DNA of 64,000 bases. Origin: JAEZDC01 sp036676415 (GTDB taxonomy: Bacteria; Bacteroidota; Bacteroidia; Chitinophagales; Chitinophagaceae). The translations under genes were made by a program, and so were the position numbers. The stretch lies in the NCBI GenBank assembly GCA_036676415.1, contig JAKFCX010000060.1, positions 124,001-188,000 of the forward strand, read 5' to 3'. The notes beneath the pieces were generated by a model that saw nothing but the letters and a program-made list of their open reading frames with translations, did no database searches and was not told the DNA's origin. Positions 15,877-25,369 of this stretch are shown here, piece after piece. The number at the start of each line of letters is the position of its first letter. The stretch's first letter is position 1.

Positions 15877-18585
15877 ATGAGTAATCGTTGTAAAGTTAGC
15901 GTAAAATCATTTTTTGCCGGGCTTCTCATCTCGTTACTTTCACTATTAACGCTACAAATCAACGCTTCGCATAAAAACACTTCGTTTTTTCTCAGTTCAT
16001 TAACAGATTTTGCCGATACTACTCCAACATCTATTGATTCTCTTAAGTTGTCTGTTGTAAAAAAAAGTAATGATACAACTCGTAAAAGAACAGACTCTAC
16101 AACCGTTCAAGTGTTTAGTCTTGACTCTATAAAGATCTCTAAAGATTCATTAGATGTACCAATTACATACTCTGCCCAGGATTCCGGAGTGTTAATAATT
16201 CCTACCAAACAATTTTATCTTTACGGCAAAGCTCATACTGAATATGCAGATCTGCAGCTTGATGCTGGTTTTATACGATATGATCAGAATACCCAAACAG
16301 TTGTTGCATATGGAGCAAGAGATACCGGCAACAATCCATTAGATAAACCCACACTGGTTCAAAGCGGATCAACTTCTATTAGTGACACCATCATCTACAA
16401 TTTAAAAACAAGGAAAGGCCTTACCAAGAATACCTTTTATAATGAGGGGGAAATATTTGTAAATACAGGTATTGCAAAAACGTTTTCTGAGGATGGAGAT
16501 AATGTGGTGTATGCATTCAGGAATTTATTTACTACCTGTAATCTTGATACTCCGCATTTTGCCTTTCGCACAAAAAAGATGAAACTGATCACCGGTAAAC
16601 TGGCTGTGTCAGGTCCTGCTCATCCTGAGTTTGAAGGTGTACCGGTACCTATCTATCTTCCTTTTGGTATATATCCAATGAAACGAGGTCGTCATTCTGG
16701 TATTCTTGCTCCACAGTTTACTGCTAATGAAGAATTTGGATTGGGGCTTGAAGGTTTAGGATATTATAAAGTATTGAATGATTATATAGATATTACTGCA
16801 AGAACAAACATCTATAGCTATGGTGGCTGGAACCTGATTTTATCTCCAAAATATTTTAAGCGATACCGGTATAATGGAAGCCTCACCTTATCAATACAGC
16901 ATACCAAGTTGTTGAACAATCAGGGCAATTTTAAAGATGAGTTTACTACGAATGATGGCTTTATGGTTAACTGGTATCATTCAAGAGATGGTAAAGCAAG
17001 ACCCGGAACCAATTTTTCTGCCAGTGTAAATGCCGGAAGTACAAAATTCAACCAGTTTGTTCCCAATAATAACGTGTTGAATTTTCAGAATCAACTGAGT
17101 TCAACTATTCAATGGAGTAAGACAACTGATAAGACAAATCTTACAGTAGCTGCAAACCACGATCAGAATAATATTTCCCGCCTGGTGAACTTGAGATTAC
17201 CATCGGTGAATTATAGTGTGCTGACTTTTTATCCCTTCCAGAAAAAGGAAAGAATAGGTTCTGAAAAATGGTACGAGAAATTAGGTATCGCTTATGATGG
17301 TACGCTTCAAAACCAGCTATCTTTTTACGACAGTGCATTTAGCACCAAACGTCTGTTCGATACACTTCAGTGGGGCATCAATCACAGGATTCCAATAGCA
17401 CTGGCATTGCCTGCAATGGGTCCAATAACATTATCACCAAGCATTAGCTATGAAGAAAGATGGATGGGTAGAAGTGTAACCTATGAATGGAACCAGGCCA
17501 ATAGAAAAGTAGATACTTTCTATGCAAAAGGGTTCTATACACCAAGAGATATTTCTTTGGGCATTTCAGCAAACACAAGAATTTTTGGAACATACCAGTT
17601 CAAAAAGAACCGTTCGTTACAGGCCATTCGTCATGAGATAAGACCAAACATAGGTGTTAGTTATAAGCCCGACCTGGCGAAAAAATATTTTAAAAGTGTG
17701 CAGGTAGATACGAATGGAAATAAGCTGCGGTATTCGCAGTTTTCAAATGGTTTGTTTGGTGGGTTTAGTGAAGGACGTTTTGGCGGAATAAACTTTGGTG
17801 TAGACAATCTTCTCGAAATGAAAGTGCGGGATAAAAGTGTACCGGCTGATTCTGCAGAACCTGCCACCCGGAAAGTTCGATTGATAGATGGATTTGGTTT
17901 TAATGGTGGCTATAATCTTGCAGCAGATAGTTTTCAATGGTCAACACTTCAATTCTATCTGCGAAGCACTTTATTCGAAAAAATAAACATCACAGCTAAC
18001 GCAAATCTCGATCCGTATAAAACAAATGTACAGGGCTTCAGAACAAAAGAACTGGCATGGACGAGTAATGACAGAGGCTTTGGAACAATAACGAATGGAG
18101 GTGTAGCGATATCTGCGAGTTTCCAGAGCAAAAAAGCTGACGATAAAAAGAAAGCAGTTGACCAGGGTAATTATGTTAATCCCGAAGAACAACAACAGAT
18201 GCTGGAGTATATGAGAAGTAACCCTGCAGAATTCACTGATTTTGATATTCCGTGGACAGTGCAAACATCTTTCTCTCTCAATTTCAACAGGGCTTTTGAT
18301 TTTCGTTCTGCAAAATTCACAACAGAAACCTCGGCAAATATTTATGTGAATGGAGATTTTAGCCTGTCACCGAAATGGAAGATCGGTGGTAACACTTATT
18401 TTGATTTCAGAACCAAGAAGATTCAAACATTGAGCATGTTTGTTACCCGTGATATGCATTGCTGGCAATTAGCCATCAACATCACACCTGTTGGATTGTA
18501 TCGATCATTTACTATCACCCTCAATCCTAAATCAGGCTTGTTGAGAGATCTGCGAATAAACCGTTCCAGATTTTTTACGCAATAG
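15877..18585 (+). CDS. lptD: LptD-like LPS-assembly outer-membrane protein
   Basis: 902 residues from ATG at 15877 (a TTG five codons earlier is the alternative). A signal peptide (about 1-31) is followed by an OstA-like periplasmic beta-jellyroll domain (about 95-230) and a beta-barrel ending in aromatic-alternating strands (final NRSRFFTQ). The sequence GFEGVPVPIYLPFGIYP-type turn at the jellyroll-barrel junction is characteristic of LptD. It should insert LPS into the outer leaflet. It is divergent from the amidase-MCE-OstA cluster across 71 bp, which must hold promoters for both directions. LptE was not seen nearby. Confidence 0.85.
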   Translation: MSNRCKVSVKSFFAGLLISLLSLLTLQINASHKNTSFFLSSLTDFADTTPTSIDSLKLSVVKKSNDTTRKRTDSTTVQVFSLDSIKISKDSLDVPITYSAQDSGVLIIPTKQFYLYGKAHTEYADLQLDAGFIRYDQNTQTVVAYGARDTGNNPLDKPTLVQSGSTSISDTIIYNLKTRKGLTKNTFYNEGEIFVNTGIAKTFSEDGDNVVYAFRNLFTTCNLDTPHFAFRTKKMKLITGKLAVSGPAHPEFEGVPVPIYLPFGIYPMKRGRHSGILAPQFTANEEFGLGLEGLGYYKVLNDYIDITARTNIYSYGGWNLILSPKYFKRYRYNGSLTLSIQHTKLLNNQGNFKDEFTTNDGFMVNWYHSRDGKARPGTNFSASVNAGSTKFNQFVPNNNVLNFQNQLSSTIQWSKTTDKTNLTVAANHDQNNISRLVNLRLPSVNYSVLTFYPFQKKERIGSEKWYEKLGIAYDGTLQNQLSFYDSAFSTKRLFDTLQWGINHRIPIALALPAMGPITLSPSISYEERWMGRSVTYEWNQANRKVDTFYAKGFYTPRDISLGISANTRIFGTYQFKKNRSLQAIRHEIRPNIGVSYKPDLAKKYFKSVQVDTNGNKLRYSQFSNGLFGGFSEGRFGGINFGVDNLLEMKVRDKSVPADSAEPATRKVRLIDGFGFNGGYNLAADSFQWSTLQFYLRSTLFEKINITANANLDPYKTNVQGFRTKELAWTSNDRGFGTITNGGVAISASFQSKKADDKKKAVDQGNYVNPEEQQQMLEYMRSNPAEFTDFDIPWTVQTSFSLNFNRAFDFRSAKFTTETSANIYVNGDFSLSPKWKIGGNTYFDFRTKKIQTLSMFVTRDMHCWQLAINITPVGLYRSFTITLNPKSGLLRDLRINRSRFFTQ

Positions 18586-18623
18586 TTTTGGAAGCCAGCA
18601 GCAGAAACGCTGTGCAACATTGC

Positions 18624-18642
18624 TTGCGTCGCACTCTTGTAC
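18624..18642 (-). repeat. Dispersed repeat, short form
   Basis: The minus-strand sequence is exactly GTACAAGAGTGCGACGCAA. It lies between the convergent lptD and acetyltransferase genes. Confidence 0.85.
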
Positions 18643-18663
18643 CGAAGTAGTTACTGCAACAGC

Positions 18664-19212
18664 TTACAAACGGCTTTTATATTCACTTTTCAACAAGCCG
18701 TATAAAATAGAATCTTCTGCTATTCCATTTTTAAAATAATGTTCTTTAAGATGCCCTTCTTTCCTGAATCCGATTTGCTCAATTAATTTAAGAGAAGGAG
18801 TATTTGTTGGCCCAACAAAAGCTTCGATCCGGTGCAGGTTCATTGTTTCGAATCCATATTCAATTACATAAGGCAAAGCTTCTCTCATATAGCCCTTTGC
18901 TCTTTCAACTTCGGCGGTTAATACGTATCCGAGTTCTGCTCTTGCATGTTGAGTGTAATAGGTATGAAAACCACACCATCCAATATTTTCTTCAGTGTCT
19001 TTCTTCAATAACTGAAAATAGAGGAAAGATTTGTTGAAGGTTGTCAGGCCATTGTTGTACATCGATTTCTTTTGCACCAGTTCTTCATCTGTAGGCAAAC
19101 CAAAAAAGAACTTCAATTCCTCGTCTGTATAGGTTGTAAAAGCATGCCGATAACCTTCAGGAGTCATTGCTCTAAGCAATAATCTTTCGGTGGGTAATGT
19201 ATCAAATGTCAT
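18664..19212 (-). CDS. GNAT-family N-acetyltransferase (RimJ/RimL type)
   Basis: 182 residues with the layout of ribosomal-protein-type acetyltransferases: TERLLLRAMTPEGY at the N-terminus, ENIGWCGFHTYY and RAELGYVLTAEVERAKGYMREAL forming the acetyl-CoA core, and VGPTNTPSLKLIEQIGFRKEG near residue 150. It transfers acetyl from acetyl-CoA to an amine; the substrate is unknown. It starts one base downstream of the acyltransferase stop, so the two genes are almost certainly co-transcribed with ung. Confidence 0.88.
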   Translation of the reverse strand: MTFDTLPTERLLLRAMTPEGYRHAFTTYTDEELKFFFGLPTDEELVQKKSMYNNGLTTFNKSFLYFQLLKKDTEENIGWCGFHTYYTQHARAELGYVLTAEVERAKGYMREALPYVIEYGFETMNLHRIEAFVGPTNTPSLKLIEQIGFRKEGHLKEHYFKNGIAEDSILYGLLKSEYKSRL

Positions 19213-19213
19213 A

Positions 19214-19948
19214 TTACTTGTTTTGGAGGTAGTAGTTCCACATCACCTCAAACACTTCCTGTTTCAGTTCTTTTGCAGATTTGTTTGCAGCAGAAATCTC
19301 AGGCAGAAAATGAATGGCCAATGGCTGAGGCATGAAATAAAAAGTCTTATGAAGTGGTAATGCTTTTTTAGTGTTGAAAATTACTGCCGGAATAACAGGC
19401 TTACCTGTTTCTACTGCCAGTTTAAATGCTCCATCATGAAAAGGTTTCAATGGATCATCGCTTCTGTTTCTTGTTCCTTCAGGATACACACTCATGTGCA
19501 TCCCTTGTTGCAATGTTTCCTTCATCTCTATAAAACTTCTTCTGCGGCTTTCATCACTTTTCCTGTTTACCAGAACAGATCCTTTCGCATAAAAAAAACC
19601 GAACAAGGGAACTTTTGTAAACGAGCTTTTTGCTATTGTTTTATTGGCTCCGGGAATAAAAGGACAGGAGAGTGGAATATCCATTAATGAATTGTGATTG
19701 CAAGTAACCACATAGGTTTCTCCTTTCCTGAAATTGCTGAGCCCTTTTACTTTTAATGGACAAGCAACGAGAAACAACCAAATACTCATCCAGATCCTTG
19801 ATATAATAATAAAAATATGCTGGCCTCTTTTTCCCGGGATCAAATGAGTTAACATTGACGGGATAAAGATGATAAGGAACGTGAGAACAAAAGTTACAAT
19901 TCCCCAAAAAGCCCAGATGCGGCCGAATATTTCTTTGAAGTATTTCAT
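19214..19948 (-). CDS. 1-acyl-sn-glycerol-3-phosphate acyltransferase (PlsC family)
   Basis: 244 residues from ATG at 19948, which directly follows the ung stop (TAATATG); a TTG three codons earlier would overlap ung. Two N-terminal hydrophobic segments (about 11-31 and 45-63) anchor it in the inner membrane. The catalytic HX4D motif is His85-Asp90 in NHNSLMD. The glycerol-phosphate-binding motif is YPEGTRNRS, and the PVIPAVI block follows. It acylates lysophosphatidic acid in phospholipid synthesis. It is translationally coupled to ung. Confidence 0.92.
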   Translation of the reverse strand: MKYFKEIFGRIWAFWGIVTFVLTFLIIFIPSMLTHLIPGKRGQHIFIIISRIWMSIWLFLVACPLKVKGLSNFRKGETYVVTCNHNSLMDIPLSCPFIPGANKTIAKSSFTKVPLFGFFYAKGSVLVNRKSDESRRRSFIEMKETLQQGMHMSVYPEGTRNRSDDPLKPFHDGAFKLAVETGKPVIPAVIFNTKKALPLHKTFYFMPQPLAIHFLPEISAANKSAKELKQEVFEVMWNYYLQNK

Positions 19949-19949
19949 A

Positions 19950-20621
19950 TTAATCAAGTGACCAGTTTATAGGATCAATTCCATTATACACCAGGTAATT
20001 ATTTGTTTTAGAAAAATGACTGCATCCAAAAAACTTCTCAACACTAAAAGGAGAAGGATGTGCTGACTGTAATATCAAATGTTTGTTTGGGTCGATAAAC
20101 ACCTGTTTTTGTCTTGCAAATGCTCCCCATAAGAGAAAGACAATATTTTTTTTATGTTCCGATATTTTTTGGATCACAGCATCTGTGAAATTGTGCCAGC
20201 CAATTTTTGCATGACTGTTTGGTTCATTTACCCTCACTGTTAAAGACGCATTTAGTAAAAGCACACCTTGTTCGGCCCATTTTGTTAGATTACCGGTTTT
20301 GGGGATAGGAATGCCAACATCTTTACTCAGCTCTTTAAAAATGTTTATGAGCGATGGAGGTGGTTTTATTCCATCAGGAACAGAGAAAGATAATCCCATG
20401 GCCTGTCCTGGACCATGATATGGATCCTGCCCCAGTAACACTACTTTCACTTTATCGAAGGGTGTTTTATCAAATGCATTAAAAATCTGTGGCCCCGGAG
20501 GATAGATGATCTTTCCCTGTGATTTTTCGGTTTTGAGGAAATGAGATATCTCTGCGAAATACGGCTTGTCAAATTCATCCTGCAGTATCTTTTTCCAGCC
20601 TTGTTCTATTTTTACATCCAT
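19950..20621 (-). CDS. ung: Uracil-DNA glycosylase, family 1
   Basis: 223 residues, the normal length. The water-activating loop GQDPYHGPGQA includes Asp66, and the uracil-binding region reads LLLNASLTVR. The catalytic His lies in the DNA-intercalation loop HPSPFSVEKFFGCSHF. It removes uracil from DNA in base-excision repair. It is the first gene of a tight leftward run with the acyltransferase and acetyltransferase, and is divergent from tRNA-Arg. Confidence 0.97.
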   Translation of the reverse strand: MDVKIEQGWKKILQDEFDKPYFAEISHFLKTEKSQGKIIYPPGPQIFNAFDKTPFDKVKVVLLGQDPYHGPGQAMGLSFSVPDGIKPPPSLINIFKELSKDVGIPIPKTGNLTKWAEQGVLLLNASLTVRVNEPNSHAKIGWHNFTDAVIQKISEHKKNIVFLLWGAFARQKQVFIDPNKHLILQSAHPSPFSVEKFFGCSHFSKTNNYLVYNGIDPINWSLD

Positions 20622-20739
20622 TCTCTTTGCACATTAAGAATTTGATAAGCAGCGGTTTGATCCAGTACTACAAAATAATGGATGTTATTTGAGTTGGCTA
20701 AGAAAAGATTTTTCCGTTATTTTGCGACCGTTTTAAATC

Positions 20740-20813
<74 letters not shown>

Positions 20814-20814
20814 C

Positions 20815-20847
20815 AAAAAAAATCCCATTTACCTGGGATTTTTTTAT
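20815..20847 (+). terminator. Rho-independent terminator after tRNA-Arg
   Basis: AATCCCA (20821-20827) pairs with TGGGATT (20834-20840), followed by a T-run. It begins directly after the tRNA. Confidence 0.88.
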
Positions 20848-20908
20848 TCCTGTACTAGATTCTGCAATTGACGTTGTTGCTTCAATATATCCGTTCAAAT
20901 AAAGCCAG

Positions 20909-20916
20909 TACATTTG
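20909..20916 (+). promoter_or_regulatory. Bacteroidota -7 box for hutH
   Basis: TACATTTG matches TAnnTTTG, 22 bp before the hutH start. No clear -33 TTTG is seen at the expected spacing. Confidence 0.5.
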
Positions 20917-20935
20917 GCAGCCTAGAATTGCTGCT

Positions 20936-22429
20936 ATGAACGATAATACGCTACAACTAGATAATCAATGGCTGAGTTTTGAACATGTGAAAGATATCTT
21001 AGATCATGATCAAAAAATATCTATCACAATTGATACACAAGATAGAATACAGAAATGCCGTGAATACCTCAACAAAAAAGTAAATGCTTCTGACGATCTT
21101 TTTTATGGGATCAATACCGGTTTTGGATACCTGCAAAATGTTGCGATAGATAAAGAACAGGTCGAGCAATTACAATACAATTTATTAATGTCTCATGCCT
21201 GTGGGCTCGGAGAAGAAGTGCCAGGAGATATTGTAAAGCTGATGTTGATGTTAAAAATTAAATCACTCGGCTATGGACATAGTGGTGTACAGCTTTCAAC
21301 TGTGAATCGCTTGCTGGAAATGTACAACTATGATGTGCTTCCTGTTATATATACCCAGGGTTCATTAGGTGCTTCCGGTGATCTGGCTCCTTTAAGCCAT
21401 TTAAGTTTGCCATTGATTGGCTTAGGCGAAGTAAATTACAACAGCAAAAAGCAACCAGCTACCGATGTTTTGCAACAGTTAGGGTGGAAACCAATTCAAC
21501 TTCAAAGTAAAGAAGGACTGGCTTTGATCAATGGAACACAATTCATGACCGGTTATGGAATGTGGTGTTTGAAAAAAGCCGAGCATTTACTTAAACTGGC
21601 AGATCTTATTGCTGCACTTTCATTTGATGCATTTGATTGTGTGCAGTCTCCGCTGGATGAAAATATTCATCGTGTTCGTCCACATAAAGGACAGGTTGCA
21701 ACTGCTGCAAAATTGAGAGAATATCTACAGGGAAGCGAAATTGCAGTTAAACAAAAGCAACAGGTGCAGGATGCTTATAGTTTTCGCTGTGTACCACAAG
21801 TGCATGGAGCCAGTAAAGATGTGTTTGAGAATGTGCTGAATGTATTTTTGACAGAGATCAATTCTGTTACTGATAATCCAAATATTTTCCCCGATGAAGA
21901 CTTGATCGTTAGTGGTGGAAATTTCCACGGTCAGCCTTTGGCTTTGCATTTAGATTTCCTGAGTATAGCCATGGCTGAGATCGGAAATATCAGCGAAAGA
22001 AGAACTTATCAGCTCATCAGTGGACAAAGAAATTTACCGCCATTTTTGGTAAAAGATCCAGGGTTGAATTCAGGTTTTATGATACCTCAATACACTGCTG
22101 CCGGAATTGTTAGTGAGAACAAGCAATTATGTACACCATCCAGTGTGGATTCAATTCCAAGCAGTAACAACCAGGAAGATCATGTGAGTATGGGTGCCAA
22201 TGCTGCTACGAAATGTTACCGGTTAGTAAATAATGTAGAGAAGGTTTTAGCGATAGAATTATTAACTGCTGCACAGGCTTTGGATTTCAGGAGACCGTTG
22301 AAGAGTTCAGCAGTAATTGAGAACTTTGTTGGTGCTTTCAGAGAAAAGGTCGGCTTTAATGAAAAAGACAGGATTTTGCATGATGATATGATCAACGCAA
22401 TTAATTTCATTCAACATTATCAACTGTAG
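20936..22429 (+). CDS. hutH: Histidine ammonia-lyase
   Basis: Deaminates L-histidine to urocanate, the first step of histidine degradation. 497 residues, close to the usual length. The Ala146-Ser147-Gly148 triad in GSLGASGDLAPLSHL forms the MIO electrophile. The family's FYGINTGFG block near residue 55 and the SSNNQEDHVSMG block near residue 405 are intact. It is followed by hutU after 82 bp that contain a dispersed repeat. The third and fourth pathway enzymes are near 57-59 kb. Confidence 0.97.
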   Translation: MNDNTLQLDNQWLSFEHVKDILDHDQKISITIDTQDRIQKCREYLNKKVNASDDLFYGINTGFGYLQNVAIDKEQVEQLQYNLLMSHACGLGEEVPGDIVKLMLMLKIKSLGYGHSGVQLSTVNRLLEMYNYDVLPVIYTQGSLGASGDLAPLSHLSLPLIGLGEVNYNSKKQPATDVLQQLGWKPIQLQSKEGLALINGTQFMTGYGMWCLKKAEHLLKLADLIAALSFDAFDCVQSPLDENIHRVRPHKGQVATAAKLREYLQGSEIAVKQKQQVQDAYSFRCVPQVHGASKDVFENVLNVFLTEINSVTDNPNIFPDEDLIVSGGNFHGQPLALHLDFLSIAMAEIGNISERRTYQLISGQRNLPPFLVKDPGLNSGFMIPQYTAAGIVSENKQLCTPSSVDSIPSSNNQEDHVSMGANAATKCYRLVNNVEKVLAIELLTAAQALDFRRPLKSSAVIENFVGAFREKVGFNEKDRILHDDMINAINFIQHYQL

Positions 22430-22444
22430 AACAGAGTTCAGAAA

Positions 22445-22463
22445 GTACAAGAGTGCGACGCAA
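22445..22463 (+). repeat. Dispersed repeat, short form
   Basis: Exactly GTACAAGAGTGCGACGCAA, then CGAA, in the hutH-hutU spacer. Confidence 0.85.
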
Positions 22464-22511
22464 CGAAAGATTATTGGAGATATGTCGCTGGCCCAATAAA
22501 AATTAAACATC

Positions 22512-24230
22512 ATGTCAACTACAACATATAAACGTTACGACGTAAAGAAATACAAAACGCCAACAGGTACAAACCTTAACTGTAAAGGTTGGATACAGGA
22601 AGCTGCATTGAGAATGTTGCTCAACAATCTCGATCCTGAAGTTGCTGAAAGGCCAGATGATCTGATCGTATACGGTGGAAGAGGAAAAGCTGCCAGGAAT
22701 TTCGAAGCCCTGGATAATATCATTGCTGCATTGAAGGTATTGGAGAATGATGAGAGTCTGCTGATACAAAGTGGAAAGCCGGTTGGTATTTTGAAAACAC
22801 ATAAAGATGCACCACGAGTATTGATCTCAAATTCACAGCTTGTTCCAAAATGGGCTACCTGGGAACATTTTGATGAACTTGAGAAGAAGGGATTGATGAT
22901 GTACGGACAAATGACTGCAGGTTCATGGATCTACATCGGATCACAAGGAATTGTGCAGGGCACTTATGAAACATATTCGGCTGCAGCAGATAAACATTTC
23001 AATGGAACGTTGAAAGGAACATTAAACGTAACTGCAGGTCTTGGTGGAATGGGTGGTGCTCAACCTTTAGCAATAACCATGAATGAAGGTGTTGCTTTGA
23101 TAGCTGAAGTGGAGGAGTGGAGAGTTGATAAAAGATTAGAGACAAAATACCTGGATGAAAAATTCAACGATATTGATGCTGCCATTGAAAGATCGTTACA
23201 GGCAAAAGCAAATGGTGAGGCAGTGAGTATTGGAGTTGTGTGCAATGCAGTTCATTTGTTACAAAGATTGATTGAAAGGAATATAATCCCTGATACTTTA
23301 ACTGATCAGACATCTGCACACGATCCATTGATCGGGTATATACCACATACATTAAGCAATGAACAGGCAAATATTCTTCGTAAGGAGAATCCTGAACAAT
23401 ACATTGAAAGAGCTTATGAAAGCATGACACTTCATGTTGACTTAATGCTGCAGTTAATGGATAAAGGAGCCATTACTTTTGATTATGGAAATAATATCAG
23501 GGCAAGAGCAGAAGAGTATATAAAGAATCAAAAGTTGAAAGGTGCAGGTTCACCATTCACCACTAACCACTCACCATTTGATTTCCCCGGTTTTGTTCCT
23601 GCTTATATACGTCCGTTGTTTTGCGAAGGAAAAGGACCGTTTCGATGGGCTGCATTGAGTGGTGATCCTGCTGATATAGCAATGACGGATGAATTGATTG
23701 CAAACATGTTCCCTGAAAATAAATCCTTGCAACGCTGGTTAAAACTAGCGAAAGAAAAAATTGCTTTCCAGGGATTGCCTGCAAGAATATGTTGGTTGGG
23801 ACAGGGAGAAAGAGAGAAAGCCGGGCTTGCATTCAATGAACTGGTGCGAACTGGAAAGGTAAAAGCACCGATCGTTATTGGAAGAGATCATCTGGACACA
23901 GGAAGTGTAGCATCACCAAATCGTGAAACAGAAGCAATGATGGATGGCAGTGATGCTGTGGCTGATTGGGCCGTTTTGAATTTATTAGTGAACACCGCTG
24001 GAGGTGCAAGTTGGGTGAGTCTTCATCATGGTGGTGGAGTTGGAATGGGCTATAGTATTCATGCAGGTATGGTGATCGTAGCTGATGGAACGGATGATGC
24101 TGAGGCAAGATTGAAACGTGTATTAAGAAATGATCCGGGAATGGGAGTGATAAGACATGCTGATGCGGGATATGATATTGCTAAAGAAACGTTGAAGAAG
24201 AATGACCTCGATTTTACAACAAGACTGTAA
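22512..24230 (+). CDS. hutU: Urocanate hydratase
   Basis: Converts urocanate to imidazolonepropionate using tightly bound NAD+. 572 residues. The N-terminal YGGRGKAARN, the NAD-binding glycine-rich GGLGGMGGAQPLA, and Cys427 in the ARICWLGQGER block are all present, as is the C-terminal HHGGGVGMGYSIHAG. Residues 347-356 (SPFTTNHSPF), just before the conserved FDFPGFVPAYIRP, look like an insert: the matching stretch in the Pseudomonas enzyme, as I remember it, is about 14 residues shorter. The DNA there resembles an intergenic repeat at 38048-38077. The catalytic core appears intact, so the enzyme is probably active. Confidence 0.96.
   Translation: MSTTTYKRYDVKKYKTPTGTNLNCKGWIQEAALRMLLNNLDPEVAERPDDLIVYGGRGKAARNFEALDNIIAALKVLENDESLLIQSGKPVGILKTHKDAPRVLISNSQLVPKWATWEHFDELEKKGLMMYGQMTAGSWIYIGSQGIVQGTYETYSAAADKHFNGTLKGTLNVTAGLGGMGGAQPLAITMNEGVALIAEVEEWRVDKRLETKYLDEKFNDIDAAIERSLQAKANGEAVSIGVVCNAVHLLQRLIERNIIPDTLTDQTSAHDPLIGYIPHTLSNEQANILRKENPEQYIERAYESMTLHVDLMLQLMDKGAITFDYGNNIRARAEEYIKNQKLKGAGSPFTTNHSPFDFPGFVPAYIRPLFCEGKGPFRWAALSGDPADIAMTDELIANMFPENKSLQRWLKLAKEKIAFQGLPARICWLGQGEREKAGLAFNELVRTGKVKAPIVIGRDHLDTGSVASPNRETEAMMDGSDAVADWAVLNLLVNTAGGASWVSLHHGGGVGMGYSIHAGMVIVADGTDDAEARLKRVLRNDPGMGVIRHADAGYDIAKETLKKNDLDFTTRL
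23550..23579. repeat. Intergenic-type repeat inside hutU
   Basis: TCACCATTCACCACT, then AACCACTCACCATTT, in frame within hutU. The first part is the reverse complement of AGTGGTGAATGGTGA found in the spacer at 38048-38077. It encodes a low-complexity peptide. Confidence 0.5.
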
Positions 24231-24239
24231 CTCTTAGCC

Positions 24240-24593
24240 ATGGTTTTCATTCACCTTCATAACCTCAGGTTCTTTTCTTTTCATGGTGTTCATGAAGAAG
24301 AAAAAATTCTCGGTAACGATTACGAGGCAAATATCTCAGTTGGGTTTGAGCCATCAACAAATATTATTCGTCACCTTGATGAAACCCTGGATTATACTGC
24401 CATATTTCAATTGGTGAAGCAAAGAATGGACATCCCAACTCCCTTGCTGGAGACGATTGCAATGGAAATTTCGGCAGCAATACAGTCAAAATATACCTCA
24501 GTCACTAAAATTTCTGTCTCTATTAAGAAATTACATCCACCAATTAACAATTTCAAAGGTGCTGTAGGTGTTAGTTTTGAGTGGAACAAATAA
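24240..24593 (+). CDS. folB: Dihydroneopterin aldolase
   Basis: 117 residues, the usual length. It cleaves 7,8-dihydroneopterin to 6-hydroxymethyl-dihydropterin in folate synthesis. Key family features are FFSFHGVHEEEKILG near the N-terminus, TLDYTAIF in the middle, LLETIAMEIS, and the catalytic Lys in SIKKLHPP. It begins 9 bp after hutU and is followed 5 bp later by a TPR protein, so it may be read from the hutU transcript. Confidence 0.94.
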   Translation: MVFIHLHNLRFFSFHGVHEEEKILGNDYEANISVGFEPSTNIIRHLDETLDYTAIFQLVKQRMDIPTPLLETIAMEISAAIQSKYTSVTKISVSIKKLHPPINNFKGAVGVSFEWNK

Positions 24594-24598
24594 TACCA

Positions 24599-25351
24599 AT
24601 GAAAACATTGTTTCTTCTCATCTCAGTTTTATTTACACAAATTTCTTTCAGCCAGGATATTGATGTGCTGCTTAAGCAGGCCGACAATTTTGATAAACAA
24701 GTGAAAGAAACTGAGGCTATAGAAAAATACAAAGAGATCCTTGCTATTGCCCCAAACAATTTCAAAGCATTATATCGTCTTACAGAATTGAATGCAGCCA
24801 TTGGATCAAGGCAAATAAAGGATAAGGATAAAATTCCTTTCTTTCAAACTGCATACGATTATGCACAGCAAGCTTACCAAGCAGACTCAACAAACGCCGA
24901 TGCTTTTTACCTTCTTTCATTAGCCAGTTGGAAAAAGAGTTTGATTGAAGAAAAAAATAAAGAAGAAGTTGAGTATCTAAGAAACTGGAGAGAATATGCT
25001 GAAAAAGCAATCACCATCAATCCAAAACATGCAAAAGCAACTTTCTTACTTGGTAAGTGGAACTTTGATATGTCCAAAGCCTCTGTTTTAAAAAAGGCAG
25101 CTGCAAAAACAATTTACGGTGGTATTTCCAACTGGGATATTGAGTCTGCCATTAAACTTTTTGAGAAGGCTAAGGTCTTTGATCAGTATTTTGTTCAGAA
25201 CTATTATGAGCTGGCAAAAGCCTATGAGTATAACAATCAGCCTACTCAGCAAATCGAAATCCTTAACCGGCTGGTAAAGCTTCCTGTAAGAACCGGAGAT
25301 GACGCAGGATGGAAGGCCGAAGGAAAAAAGATGCTTGAACAAATGAAATAA
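24599..25351 (+). CDS. Exported TPR-repeat protein
   Basis: 250 residues from ATG at 24599, chosen because it gives a clean signal peptide (MKTLFLLISVLFTQISFSQ); a GTG six codons earlier overlaps folB. The mature part is helical with several tetratricopeptide-like repeats, for example AIEKYKEILAIAPNNFKAL and YAEKAITINPKHAKATFLLG. Such proteins act as periplasmic scaffolds; no partner can be named. It begins 5 bp after folB. Confidence 0.82.
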   Translation: MKTLFLLISVLFTQISFSQDIDVLLKQADNFDKQVKETEAIEKYKEILAIAPNNFKALYRLTELNAAIGSRQIKDKDKIPFFQTAYDYAQQAYQADSTNADAFYLLSLASWKKSLIEEKNKEEVEYLRNWREYAEKAITINPKHAKATFLLGKWNFDMSKASVLKKAAAKTIYGGISNWDIESAIKLFEKAKVFDQYFVQNYYELAKAYEYNNQPTQQIEILNRLVKLPVRTGDDAGWKAEGKKMLEQMK

Positions 25352-25369
25352 ACTTACATTTGACCTCTT

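Noticed and set aside
22515..24250. Several minus-strand open frames within hutU
   Set aside because: They are shadows of a strongly conserved gene on the other strand, with low-complexity translations.
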